From: a virus
Reading direction: 5' to 3' (one strand)
Length of the DNA stretch: 25,193 nt
IMG/VR virus record: IMGVR_UViG_3300025120_000499
Span: 1-25,193 of that record
Within the stretch, counting starts at the first letter, position 1. Each line of letters starts with the position of its first letter. A program made the translations under genes and the position numbers. This document shows positions 8,450 to 15,446 of this stretch, in pieces. A model generated the notes under the pieces. The model saw only the letters and a program-made list of their open reading frames with translations. It did no database searches and was not told where the DNA came from.

Positions 8450-10371
8450 CCTTCAATACCTCCCCAATCGTCAGCATACTCATCATCTACCTTAGAGGGA
8501 ACTTTCAATATATCGGACAACCCGTTTTCCATTATCTCTTTAATGCGTCTCGCTTGGTCGTCGCCCTCTACAGAAAAGCATAACTCATCATGCACCGTCA
8601 ACAAAGGGGTCAAGCCCTCAGAACAGCAATCTGCCATTGCCTTTTTTGTTTGGTCGGCTGCTGATCCTTGAATTAATTTGTTTAACGCTTTGTAAGTAAA
8701 CGATCTTTTCAATCTGCCTACGTCGCCATACTTTTCCTGCGCTTTTTCCAACGACAGAGCTTCCTTAAACCCAAACCCTTTAGGCTCCCACTTATCAAAA
8801 CGACACAAGCGTCCAAGCAATGTTCGTATCTGTCCGTACTCCTCGGCTCTGTTCGAAGCAATTTTAGCAAGCTGTCTAACAAACGGAACCTTTTCTTGGT
8901 GCGTTGACAATAACATACTGGCCTCGTTTTCAGAGATACCAAGCTGCGCTGCCAGTTTGCCTTTGCCCATGCCATACATAATCCCAAGGTTAACAACCTT
9001 TGCCTCCTTGCGATTAATCCCTGCAATGTCTGCTACCATTTGGTGTAGATCCACATCCCCCTTGTGATACTCGTCCACAATCGTATCAACCATTGGATGC
9101 CGCATGGAGTCTGGCATGGACGCAGCAAAATGCACCAAGAGCCTTGGTTCTTGGCTCGAATAATCAAACGATCCCCACTTGGTTCCCTCTTCTGGCATAA
9201 ACAACCCACGAATTAACTTCTTAATATCTGGGTCACGCGCAGGAATTTGCTGAAGGTTTGGGTTTGAAGACGAGAACCGCCCCGTTACCGTTCCGCCATC
9301 GTCAGAGCGAAGCTGATGAAACTCGCAATGGATACGACCCTTATGTTCGTGCTTGAGAATTGACTCCACAAATGTCCCACTTGCTTTGTCAAATTCTCTT
9401 AGCTTCACAATCATCTGCGCCACCTCATGCGGGTGAGCCTTGAGATAATTCTTTGTGAACGACGGCACTGGCTTTTCAGAGTCCGTCATAGGGTATTTGA
9501 GGTTTAGTGCCTCAAAAACCTTTGCAACAGACGCACTGGCCCATGGTTCTAGGTCCACACCTGTACGGTGTTTGATATCGGCTTTCAGGTCTTGAACCTT
9601 GATCTTTAGTTCTTTCTTAACACGATCTGCTTTGTCCAAGTTTACACGCACACCGTTAAACCGCATCTTAATCATAAGTGGAATGAGGCTAGTTTCTAGT
9701 GCGAAAATGTGATGTAGGTCCTGCCCGTTGATCTCACTCCTCATGCGGTCCCACAATCGTAATGTCAGAGAGGCGTCTTGCTCTGCGTAATCCCCTACAT
9801 ACTTAGCAGGAAGCCGCCACATTTCACCTTTTGCATCAACGCCCCAGTCTTTTGCGGCTGCGCGTAAAAGCTTTTCGCTTTTTCGTTGCCCCACGTAATC
9901 GAAACCCAAAAGATTTAAGCTGTAAGAAAACCGATTCTCGTCCACTAAAGGCGCGGCAACCATCGTATCGAGGATCCGTCCTTGGACCTCAATTCCTTCT
10001 GCCAACAACCAACCAACATCGTATGTCGCGTTGTGAAAAAGTTTGTCTATGTGTGGCGTTGCCATCTGTTTTTTGAACCACTTGAGCGTAAACTTGGGGT
10101 CCATGTTTTGCCCGTGTTGGTGACGGATTGGAAAGTACCAAGATTGATCCCCACCAGCCACAGCAATTCCGACAATGTAACCATCGTTACGAGGCCATCC
10201 TGGTCCCATGGTTGTGAGGTTCGGATCACGAGTTTCCAAGTCTATCGCAATAGTTTTATACTTCGATAGGTCAGGGTATTCTGGGGGGCAATTCCAATCC
10301 GGCTCTGGGTTGTCCATCTCCATTCGTTCTAAAAACGCTATTGTTTTTTTGTCTGACTTGTTTCTTGCCAT
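8446..10371 (-). CDS. polA: DNA polymerase I-family (family A) DNA polymerase with 3'-5' exonuclease
   Basis: Replicative phage polymerase of 641 residues without a 5'-nuclease domain. The 3'-5' exonuclease is intact: Exo I D44/E46 (AIDLET), Exo II D118 (HNATYD), Exo III Y195-D199 (YAEQD). Polymerase motif A is FDYSSQEPR (D403, E408), motif B R454-K458-L462-Y466 (RKEAKVVNLGIMYG), and motif C HDE at 594-596. The residue equivalent to E. coli Phe762 is Leu (codon 8986-8988), and the motif A residues equivalent to Gln708/Ile709 are Ser/Gln. Start chosen at 10371 because GGAG lies eight bases upstream; it overlaps the preceding small gene. All catalytic carboxylates are present, so an active enzyme is expected. 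Confidence 0.97.
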   Translation of the reverse strand: MARNKSDKKTIAFLERMEMDNPEPDWNCPPEYPDLSKYKTIAIDLETRDPNLTTMGPGWPRNDGYIVGIAVAGGDQSWYFPIRHQHGQNMDPKFTLKWFKKQMATPHIDKLFHNATYDVGWLLAEGIEVQGRILDTMVAAPLVDENRFSYSLNLLGFDYVGQRKSEKLLRAAAKDWGVDAKGEMWRLPAKYVGDYAEQDASLTLRLWDRMRSEINGQDLHHIFALETSLIPLMIKMRFNGVRVNLDKADRVKKELKIKVQDLKADIKHRTGVDLEPWASASVAKVFEALNLKYPMTDSEKPVPSFTKNYLKAHPHEVAQMIVKLREFDKASGTFVESILKHEHKGRIHCEFHQLRSDDGGTVTGRFSSSNPNLQQIPARDPDIKKLIRGLFMPEEGTKWGSFDYSSQEPRLLVHFAASMPDSMRHPMVDTIVDEYHKGDVDLHQMVADIAGINRKEAKVVNLGIMYGMGKGKLAAQLGISENEASMLLSTHQEKVPFVRQLAKIASNRAEEYGQIRTLLGRLCRFDKWEPKGFGFKEALSLEKAQEKYGDVGRLKRSFTYKALNKLIQGSAADQTKKAMADCCSEGLTPLLTVHDELCFSVEGDDQARRIKEIMENGLSDILKVPSKVDDEYADDWGGIEG

Positions 10372-10508
10372 TTAAGGTGCTCCGCCAACTCTGCGATTAT
10401 TGCAGTAAAATGTTCTGGGTCGATTTTGGCTATTAAAACACCGCCCTTTTCCCAAATATACAAAGCGTCATCTCTAACACTCCAGTAGTAATCCCACTTA
10501 GAACTCAT
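10338..10508 (-). CDS. Small protein between helicase and polymerase (56 aa)
   Basis: The frame is open further upstream, but the start at 10508 has a clear ribosome site (GGGAG, then AAACAAAT, then ATG) and overlaps the helicase stop by only 11 nt. The product begins MSSKWDYYWSVRDDALYIWE and has a beta-hairpin-like middle (GGVLIAKIDPEHF) and a helical end. The last 34 nt overlap the polymerase start. No family is recognised. Its place between helicase and polymerase suggests a replication-related accessory role (inference). Confidence 0.6.
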   Translation of the reverse strand: MSSKWDYYWSVRDDALYIWEKGGVLIAKIDPEHFTAIIAELAEHLKWQETSQTKKQ

Positions 10509-12039
10509 ATTTGTTTCTCCCTGGAGGATCGATAATGTGTAAACTGTGCTTTGATCGTGTGATCCCCACGTACATACAACGGTGCTCATCGTCTGGGGTC
10601 TTTGTTGTTCTGATGTCACAGATCGGAGGCACCTTTGAAAACACTGCGCAGTTATCGTCCTCTCCTCCCTTCATACTGTGAAACGTAGAAAGTTTAATCC
10701 GAGGTGTTGAAGTCACATCCTCACCCCGACGAATAAGGGACTCTATGTACATCCGCTCGTCATCCCCGAATCTCGCAACTTCAAACGCATCGCGCTCTTT
10801 ATCTGCGACCATACCAAACTGCATAGCTAAATCATCCCATGTCAAAAACGCATCCGGTGCGGCTGCATCTAAAAGCCCTGCGGCCCCATGTTTTACGACA
10901 GCCAAATCCCCGCGCTTGCGCACATGTTTGTAAAAGTCACGGATCAATCCAAGTTCAACACCTTCACCCGCTTGCAGCTTGCGCCATGTGTTCATAGCAT
11001 TGGCAGACTTTTGATTTACGCTGCTATGCCCCTTGTAAGAGTACAAATATCCTTGGTCCCGCAGCGTATCGCCCCAACGACGAATGTATTTATTTGTTCT
11101 AGCCATTAAGGTCCATGAACCATTGTCCAAATCCAAATCGTCTGCGCTGTAATGCCAATCTACACGGCCCTCATCATCCGTTGGATGAAACAACTTTTCT
11201 TTGCGTAAACTAATCCGCTTTACAATCCTTTGTGACAGAAGGTGTACCTTTTCTGGCATTCGATAGCTTTGCGAAAGAACGCGGATATTGTCTGATGATT
11301 CAAGAAACTTCCGTATGTCCACACCTGTCCACCTATGGATCGCTTGATCGTCATCTCCTGCAATAAGTACACGCTCGGCATTCTTTGAGATCTTCGTTAT
11401 CATCGCCCATTGCAACGGGGTTAGGTCTTGGGCCTCGTCAATAATCAACATTTCAAGATACGGTGGCATACCGCAGTCTATGTATAGTTCAATCTGATCC
11501 ACGAAATCGATTTTATTTAACTTAGATTTATACAGCGCATACTCTTTTTGCACCCTGCGCAGGATGTTAAAGTCTTTGCTCCAATCTTCTGCCTCATTAA
11601 ACTCTTGCTCAATAGACACCATTCGATACCGCGCACGGTCAATCATACGCAGATACGTGTCTCCTGCTTCGAACTCGCTCTCCGGCGCTAACAACAACCC
11701 TTCATCGGGGTTGACCCTTGAAGCTCCTGAAAATTTCATTCCTACCTCACGGCCCAAAACGCCCCAATCTTCCGAGGACATCATGTCGGTAGAACTCGCG
11801 CCTATGCCATTGAACCCCCATGAGTGCAGTGTGCGAAACCATGGCAACTGCTTCTGGTCGATGCCAAATTGCCCACAGGCTCGTTCTATGGCCTCTTGGA
11901 TGGCCTTCTTGGTAAAAGACACATAACCTATGCGGTCAGGAGCAACGCCCCTTGCAAGGGCTGTCTCCACCTCTCTGATTAAAGTGTATGTTTTACCCGT
12001 TCCTGGCGGACCAAAAATTAATTCCGACTTAGGAATCAT
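10498..12039 (-). CDS. Superfamily 1 (UvrD/Rep-like) DNA helicase
   Basis: ATP-dependent DNA helicase of 513 residues with the SF1A motif set in order: Walker A GPPGTGKT (10-17), motif Ia YVSFTKKA (39-46), motif II IIDEAQD (199-205), motif III AGDDDQAIHRW (227-237), motif IV LSQSYRMP (255-262), motif V LSTFHSMKGGE (450-460) and motif VI RCMYVGITRSKHSLHI (487-502). It is shorter than UvrD (about 720 residues), so subdomains 1B/2B are reduced, as in many phage SF1 helicases. It overlaps the HTH gene upstream by 11 nt and the small gene downstream by 11 nt. The ribosome site is poor (GGGGG ten bases before ATG), consistent with translational coupling. No DnaB-type helicase is present in the window, so this may do replicative unwinding (inference). 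Confidence 0.95.
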   Translation of the reverse strand: MIPKSELIFGPPGTGKTYTLIREVETALARGVAPDRIGYVSFTKKAIQEAIERACGQFGIDQKQLPWFRTLHSWGFNGIGASSTDMMSSEDWGVLGREVGMKFSGASRVNPDEGLLLAPESEFEAGDTYLRMIDRARYRMVSIEQEFNEAEDWSKDFNILRRVQKEYALYKSKLNKIDFVDQIELYIDCGMPPYLEMLIIDEAQDLTPLQWAMITKISKNAERVLIAGDDDQAIHRWTGVDIRKFLESSDNIRVLSQSYRMPEKVHLLSQRIVKRISLRKEKLFHPTDDEGRVDWHYSADDLDLDNGSWTLMARTNKYIRRWGDTLRDQGYLYSYKGHSSVNQKSANAMNTWRKLQAGEGVELGLIRDFYKHVRKRGDLAVVKHGAAGLLDAAAPDAFLTWDDLAMQFGMVADKERDAFEVARFGDDERMYIESLIRRGEDVTSTPRIKLSTFHSMKGGEDDNCAVFSKVPPICDIRTTKTPDDEHRCMYVGITRSKHSLHIIDPPGRNKYEF

Positions 12040-12262
12040 TTTTCTGCACCCCCTTGGGCCGTCCTTTTAGCCAATCCAAAACGTCTGTCTTGTACCAACG
12101 AACCGCGCTGCGCTTGCCATCTTCCTGACCAAGTACCACAGGTTCAGGAAACTTGCCTTCATCAACCCATCGATAGATGGTTGCCCGTGAAATCGTTAGC
12201 ATCTCACACACCTCCTTTAGTTTCATCAACTGCGGATTGTTATCGTTAGAATGGGATGTCAT
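12029..12262 (-). CDS. AlpA/excisionase-like helix-turn-helix protein (77 aa)
   Basis: Small MerR-superfamily winged-helix DNA-binding protein. Residues 12-60 carry the typical pattern: MKLKEVCEMLTISRATIYRW, then VDEGKFPEPVVLG, then VRWYKTDVLDWLKGR. The same layout occurs in AlpA regulators and phage excisionases (established for the family). Start set at 12262, where AAGGAG lies seven bases upstream; this overlaps the primase stop by 17 nt. A longer frame six codons upstream lacks a ribosome site. With no integrase seen, a regulator is more likely than an excisionase, but that rests on a partial genome. Confidence 0.85.
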   Translation of the reverse strand: MTSHSNDNNPQLMKLKEVCEMLTISRATIYRWVDEGKFPEPVVLGQEDGKRSAVRWYKTDVLDWLKGRPKGVQKNDS

Positions 12263-13784
12263 ATTTATTCTCCTTAACATCTATTTCTACGTCTAAGTTT
12301 TCAAACTCAGGAACCCACCACACTCGTGTGTTCGATCTTTTACCATCGTCTTTCGTGTAGTTTAGTTTCCCATGGCACTCTTCGTTGCTGTTCAAACGTT
12401 GAATGTGCTCCTGTATCCGACCCGTAGTGAAGTCGGTGAAGTCATTGTTGCGTAGGAACTTTTCAAAAGAATCTATGCGAAACATGGTCTTGCCTCTGTC
12501 TGTCCAAGGTTTCCCAGACAGAACCTCTTCGGGTGTTACTGCTCGAATGTGGCTTGTGCAGAATTTGCGAAGCAGGTTTTCAAACTTCCCTGCCCGTGTA
12601 AGCTCTGGTGCCACCTCTTGTTTGGTTGAGGTACTTAACATACCATTGATTAACTGTTGCCAATCTCCCCGTGCTGGTACAGGCGGCATCATATCCAACT
12701 GTTCCATACAAGCTTTTTGCCAAAGCGTGGGGTTTTGTAATTGATCTGTTGAAAGCGTAAGTGACTTTCCCTCCACACTCATGAAGTACAAGCGCGGTTC
12801 CGATAGCATGATAGTAATACTCCCTATCTGAACCTGATCCTCGGAACTCGATCCGATGCCATACTTTTGCATCTTGCACTTTGACTTGTTACAATAGTCC
12901 TTGAGAGGACACATTGTGCATTGGTAAAAGTATCCGTCCTTTTTCTTTAAAGATCTTTGCTGATCGACAATTTCCTTCGACGGCAGAGGAGGCTCACATA
13001 GCTGTCGATTGTATTCCTCGTGGTGAGTTTCCCAATCATCAGGCCATTTGTTTTTACAATACACGCCCACGTTAAACATAAAAATGTTTCGGTTCTCTGT
13101 GATCTTGCCCATCGACGCAAGGATTTGTAGACAGATCGGTCCGTCTTCAAAATACTTTTGATCCCCGCTTAACTCGATCTCTTGTACCGAGGCCATCGAA
13201 ACTCGGTTCTTTTCCACAAAGTCTAAGAACTCCTCAACCTCCAACGCCTCCACCTTTTTATTATAAGCGTAGCGGGTGGGTGTTTCTGACATAAAATACG
13301 GAAGATTAATTCCGTTTCCAACCTCCCCGTCCTTATCATTGATTACCTCTTGAGCGGGAAATAGTTCTCCCGAACCGCTGAAACCCAACGCGGAACGCAT
13401 CTCAACCAATAGTTCCCGAACCATGGCACAAGATTCCCAATCCTTAAAAAAGAGATAGAGATGCGCCCCGCCTGACTTTGAGCGGCAGTGTACCAACGGC
13501 AACTTCAAACGTTGAATGTTTGCCTGTAAATCCTTGTGGTCAAGATCGTACACGTCGATATCGATCACCCCAAACTTACATACATTACCAGAAGAAATAG
13601 GGACAACTCCCACCCCACTTACGCCGTCCAAATGCAATTGCATAATGCTCTCGTCAATTTGTCCGTGAATCGTGCGATACTCGGCCTCAGTTTTACCTCT
13701 GTGACCTTTGCCCTTAACTCTAGTAACAAGATACCCAAGGTCTGATCCCTCAAACGCGGACATCATTCTTTTTGCTACTGACAT
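12246..13784 (-). CDS. Archaeo-eukaryotic-type (AEP) DNA primase, TOTE-like
   Basis: Primase of 512 residues that would start replication in place of DnaG. AEP motif I is GVIDIDVYD (D75, D77 bind metal), motif II is SKSGGAHLYLFF (S104, G105, G106, H108), and the ELFPAQ (140-145) and GNGINLPYF (157-164) stretches match the AEP type found in TOTE systems and many phages. Four cysteines (C289, C292, C298, C303; CxxC-x5-C-x4-C) form a likely metal-binding site before a C-terminal domain ending in a wH-like region. The last residues are KYDIPF, resembling the SSB C-terminal tip. GGGAG lies seven bases before ATG. A terminator hairpin sits just upstream of the gene. Confidence 0.9.
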   Translation of the reverse strand: MSVAKRMMSAFEGSDLGYLVTRVKGKGHRGKTEAEYRTIHGQIDESIMQLHLDGVSGVGVVPISSGNVCKFGVIDIDVYDLDHKDLQANIQRLKLPLVHCRSKSGGAHLYLFFKDWESCAMVRELLVEMRSALGFSGSGELFPAQEVINDKDGEVGNGINLPYFMSETPTRYAYNKKVEALEVEEFLDFVEKNRVSMASVQEIELSGDQKYFEDGPICLQILASMGKITENRNIFMFNVGVYCKNKWPDDWETHHEEYNRQLCEPPLPSKEIVDQQRSLKKKDGYFYQCTMCPLKDYCNKSKCKMQKYGIGSSSEDQVQIGSITIMLSEPRLYFMSVEGKSLTLSTDQLQNPTLWQKACMEQLDMMPPVPARGDWQQLINGMLSTSTKQEVAPELTRAGKFENLLRKFCTSHIRAVTPEEVLSGKPWTDRGKTMFRIDSFEKFLRNNDFTDFTTGRIQEHIQRLNSNEECHGKLNYTKDDGKRSNTRVWWVPEFENLDVEIDVKENKYDIPF

Positions 13785-13799
13785 ATTAAGCTCCCAATT

Positions 13800-13840
13800 A
13801 AAAAAGGGGCGGCAATACTGAGGAGAGAATTGCCGCCCCT
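13800..13840 (-). terminator. Strong Rho-independent terminator between SSB-like and primase genes
   Basis: Arms 13805-13816 (AGGGGCGGCAAT) and 13829-13840 are perfectly complementary over 12 bp with a 12-nt loop. Read on the minus strand, the stem is followed by six Ts (13800-13805). It lies between the stop of the SSB-like gene and the ribosome site of the primase gene, inside an operon that otherwise runs on in the same direction, so it probably attenuates rather than ends transcription. Confidence 0.85.
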
Positions 13841-13846
13841 AGCTGC

Positions 13847-14635
13847 TTAGAACGGAATGTCGTCCTTATTTACGGAAGAGGCTTGGGAAGACCCCTCCTC
13901 TGGTGCAGCTTTTACCTCACCCGCAGCAATGCTGTCTCGGAAAGATTTTGCCTCAAGTCTCACATCACGGGGAGCTACCCCAACCTTCGCAATTAGGTAG
14001 TTAGACCATGACCCTTGATCATTGCTTTCTTCCATTGTTGTCAACTTCCACATGGTTGCAAACAAAGGCGGTTTAATTATCTTACCTGTTTTTGGATGCG
14101 CAATCTTCTGTATCGCAATCTGCGTTTTCCATCTGCGGCTTACCTTCAATTGTGTAGACTTCATGTCCACAACAACTGGCTGGAGCAAGCCGTCCTCGCC
14201 CACTACTAAACAGTAATGCTGATCGGACTTAACCAACTCATTACCCGTGGGCAAAATCTCTTTTGAACCATTGCGTGTGGTACGAGTAAGAATGGGATCG
14301 CTGACCGGAATTTCACCACGAAAACCGCCCCCCTGTTCACGAGGTGTGAACTCCAAATACTTTGTGGTTTGAAAGCACGGCACAAGATTGACTCCTTTCT
14401 CGCCGTCAAAAAACTCATGAGTCACTGTATTGAACATGTCGCCAGACGAAGCACCTTCGATGTACTCAGACTTTTTCTTGTTCAACTGTGGCGACAACGC
14501 TTGTAGTACACGCAAGAACGGTATTTGCATCTCTGAGCTGTCAAAAACCGCACCTTCTCCCTCGTATTCAAGAATATCATCCATTACGTCTGTGCTTAAC
14601 TCTGTACTTTCTTTCATAGCTACTTGATTACTCAT
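13847..14635 (-). CDS. SSB-like / replication accessory protein (262 aa) with DDIPF tail
   Basis: The body (30-220) is beta-rich (NLVPCFQTTKYLEFTPREQ; HYCLVVGEDGLLQPVVV; NYLIAKVGVAPRDV), followed by an acidic, Ala/Ser/Glu-rich disordered linker (220-255) and the exact end DDIPF. That layout (folded domain, flexible linker, DDIPF tip) is the hallmark of single-stranded DNA-binding proteins, in which the tip recruits partner proteins (established). The body is not a textbook E. coli SSB OB-fold, so ssDNA binding is inferred from the tail and from the neighbours (primase, helicase, polymerase). The start at 14635 overlaps the preceding gene by 8 nt. A terminator follows the stop at once, which fits a product needed in high amount. 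Confidence 0.75.
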   Translation of the reverse strand: MSNQVAMKESTELSTDVMDDILEYEGEGAVFDSSEMQIPFLRVLQALSPQLNKKKSEYIEGASSGDMFNTVTHEFFDGEKGVNLVPCFQTTKYLEFTPREQGGGFRGEIPVSDPILTRTTRNGSKEILPTGNELVKSDQHYCLVVGEDGLLQPVVVDMKSTQLKVSRRWKTQIAIQKIAHPKTGKIIKPPLFATMWKLTTMEESNDQGSWSNYLIAKVGVAPRDVRLEAKSFRDSIAAGEVKAAPEEGSSQASSVNKDDIPF

Positions 14636-14816
14636 CTTTATTTCCTCCGCTTTTTTTATTTTGTAGTTCTTGAATGACCTCTACTAACTCTGTGTTGACA
14701 AAGTCAGACTCCTTAAACCCAACCTCATCTTCTCGCGCAATGATTTCACTCATACGCTCCTCGGCTTTTGAGTTACGATCCATTTCTTCCAACTGCATTT
14801 TCTTTGAAATACCCAT
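14628..14816 (-). CDS. Small charged protein upstream of SSB-like gene (62 aa)
   Basis: ATG at 14816 overlaps the previous stop by one base (TGATG) and has AGGA seven bases upstream; a TTG one codon earlier is possible. The protein is highly charged and helical (MQLEEMDRNSKAEERMSEII; ELVEVIQELQNKKSGGNKDE), probably a coiled coil. It overlaps the SSB-like start by 8 nt. Its tight coupling within the replication operon supports expression; function is unknown. Confidence 0.65.
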   Translation of the reverse strand: MGISKKMQLEEMDRNSKAEERMSEIIAREDEVGFKESDFVNTELVEVIQELQNKKSGGNKDE

Positions 14817-15373
14817 CAAGCTTTCCTCCGAATTTGTGCAGCGTTTGCGAGGAAGGCCCCGAACATGTCAAGGTCAATTGGTTTCCCGTCCGTCACACGT
14901 TCTTTAATAAACGCCTTGAGTGTGGATGGGTGGACATGAGTTTTGGTCTTTGGATCAAACCCACGATCTTGCAAGATGCCAACTGCATCCCCTGCCAAGT
15001 TGTCTTGGCCTTTACCAAACGAACAAGTAACATCATTCTTGATAATGTCGTCCAGATTGTTTTCACGCAACCACGCAAACGCCTCATCCTTGCGGTCTTG
15101 AGGTATCGAAGCATGAACCATCACCTTGCGCTCGACGGTCAAACCATCAACGTCCAGACGTTCAACGCCCATCTCGTCCATAAGAGCAGGAATGTTCTCG
15201 ACAGAAAGCTTGTGCTTCTCTTGCTTGAGTGTCTTCAGGTGTTTTTCCGCATCGTCTATCTGTTGCTCGACGTTACGAAGTACGCGGACAAGGTCGCTTA
15301 ACTGCTTTCCTGTTCCGGTATTGACGTTGGCAAGCGCACCGCCTTCATCAAAAATGTCATCAAAAATATCCAT
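14816..15373 (-). CDS. Coiled-coil phage protein heading the replication operon (185 aa)
   Basis: This is the first gene of the leftward replication operon. Residues 24-55 form a coiled coil (LRNVEQQIDDAEKHLKTLKQ), followed by a conserved-looking alpha/beta domain (ALMDEMGVERLDVDGLTVER; SIPQDRKDEAFAWLRENNLD; THVHPSTLKAFIKERV). Proteins with this sequence pattern are common next to SSB-like genes in marine phages. The coiled coil plus small domain recalls Gam-type nuclease inhibitors, but I cannot show that from motifs. The ribosome site at the start is poor (GAGG far upstream of an A-rich stretch before ATG). The 73-bp gap to the divergent SNF2 gene should hold promoters for both. Confidence 0.75.
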   Translation of the reverse strand: MDIFDDIFDEGGALANVNTGTGKQLSDLVRVLRNVEQQIDDAEKHLKTLKQEKHKLSVENIPALMDEMGVERLDVDGLTVERKVMVHASIPQDRKDEAFAWLRENNLDDIIKNDVTCSFGKGQDNLAGDAVGILQDRGFDPKTKTHVHPSTLKAFIKERVTDGKPIDLDMFGAFLANAAQIRRKA

Positions 15374-15446
15374 AAGTTTTTTTCCTCTTCAGGGTTGATT
15401 TATGAACCACCTTAGTCCATGTATAAGACTATATAAGGAGGATGAT
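15374..15446. promoter_or_regulatory. Divergent intergenic control region
   Basis: These 73 bp separate the leftward replication operon from the rightward SNF2 unit, so at least two promoters are expected. On the + strand TTGATT (15395-15400) and TGTATAAG (TATAAG at 15422-15427) lie 21 bp apart, too wide for a good sigma70 site unless the extended -10 acts alone. On the minus strand TTATAC and CATAAA are 16 bp apart, also weak. The + strand ribosome site AAGGAGG (15436-15442) is clear. No phage-type RNA polymerase promoter was recognised. Confidence 0.4.

Noticed and set aside
10338-10619. Longer 93-codon version of the small gene before polA
   Set aside because: It would overlap the helicase by over 120 nt; the ATG at 10508 has the ribosome site.
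14768-15301. 177-codon + strand frame opposite the 185-residue coiled-coil gene
   Set aside because: No ribosome site, odd composition, and the minus strand gene is coupled to its neighbours and looks conserved.
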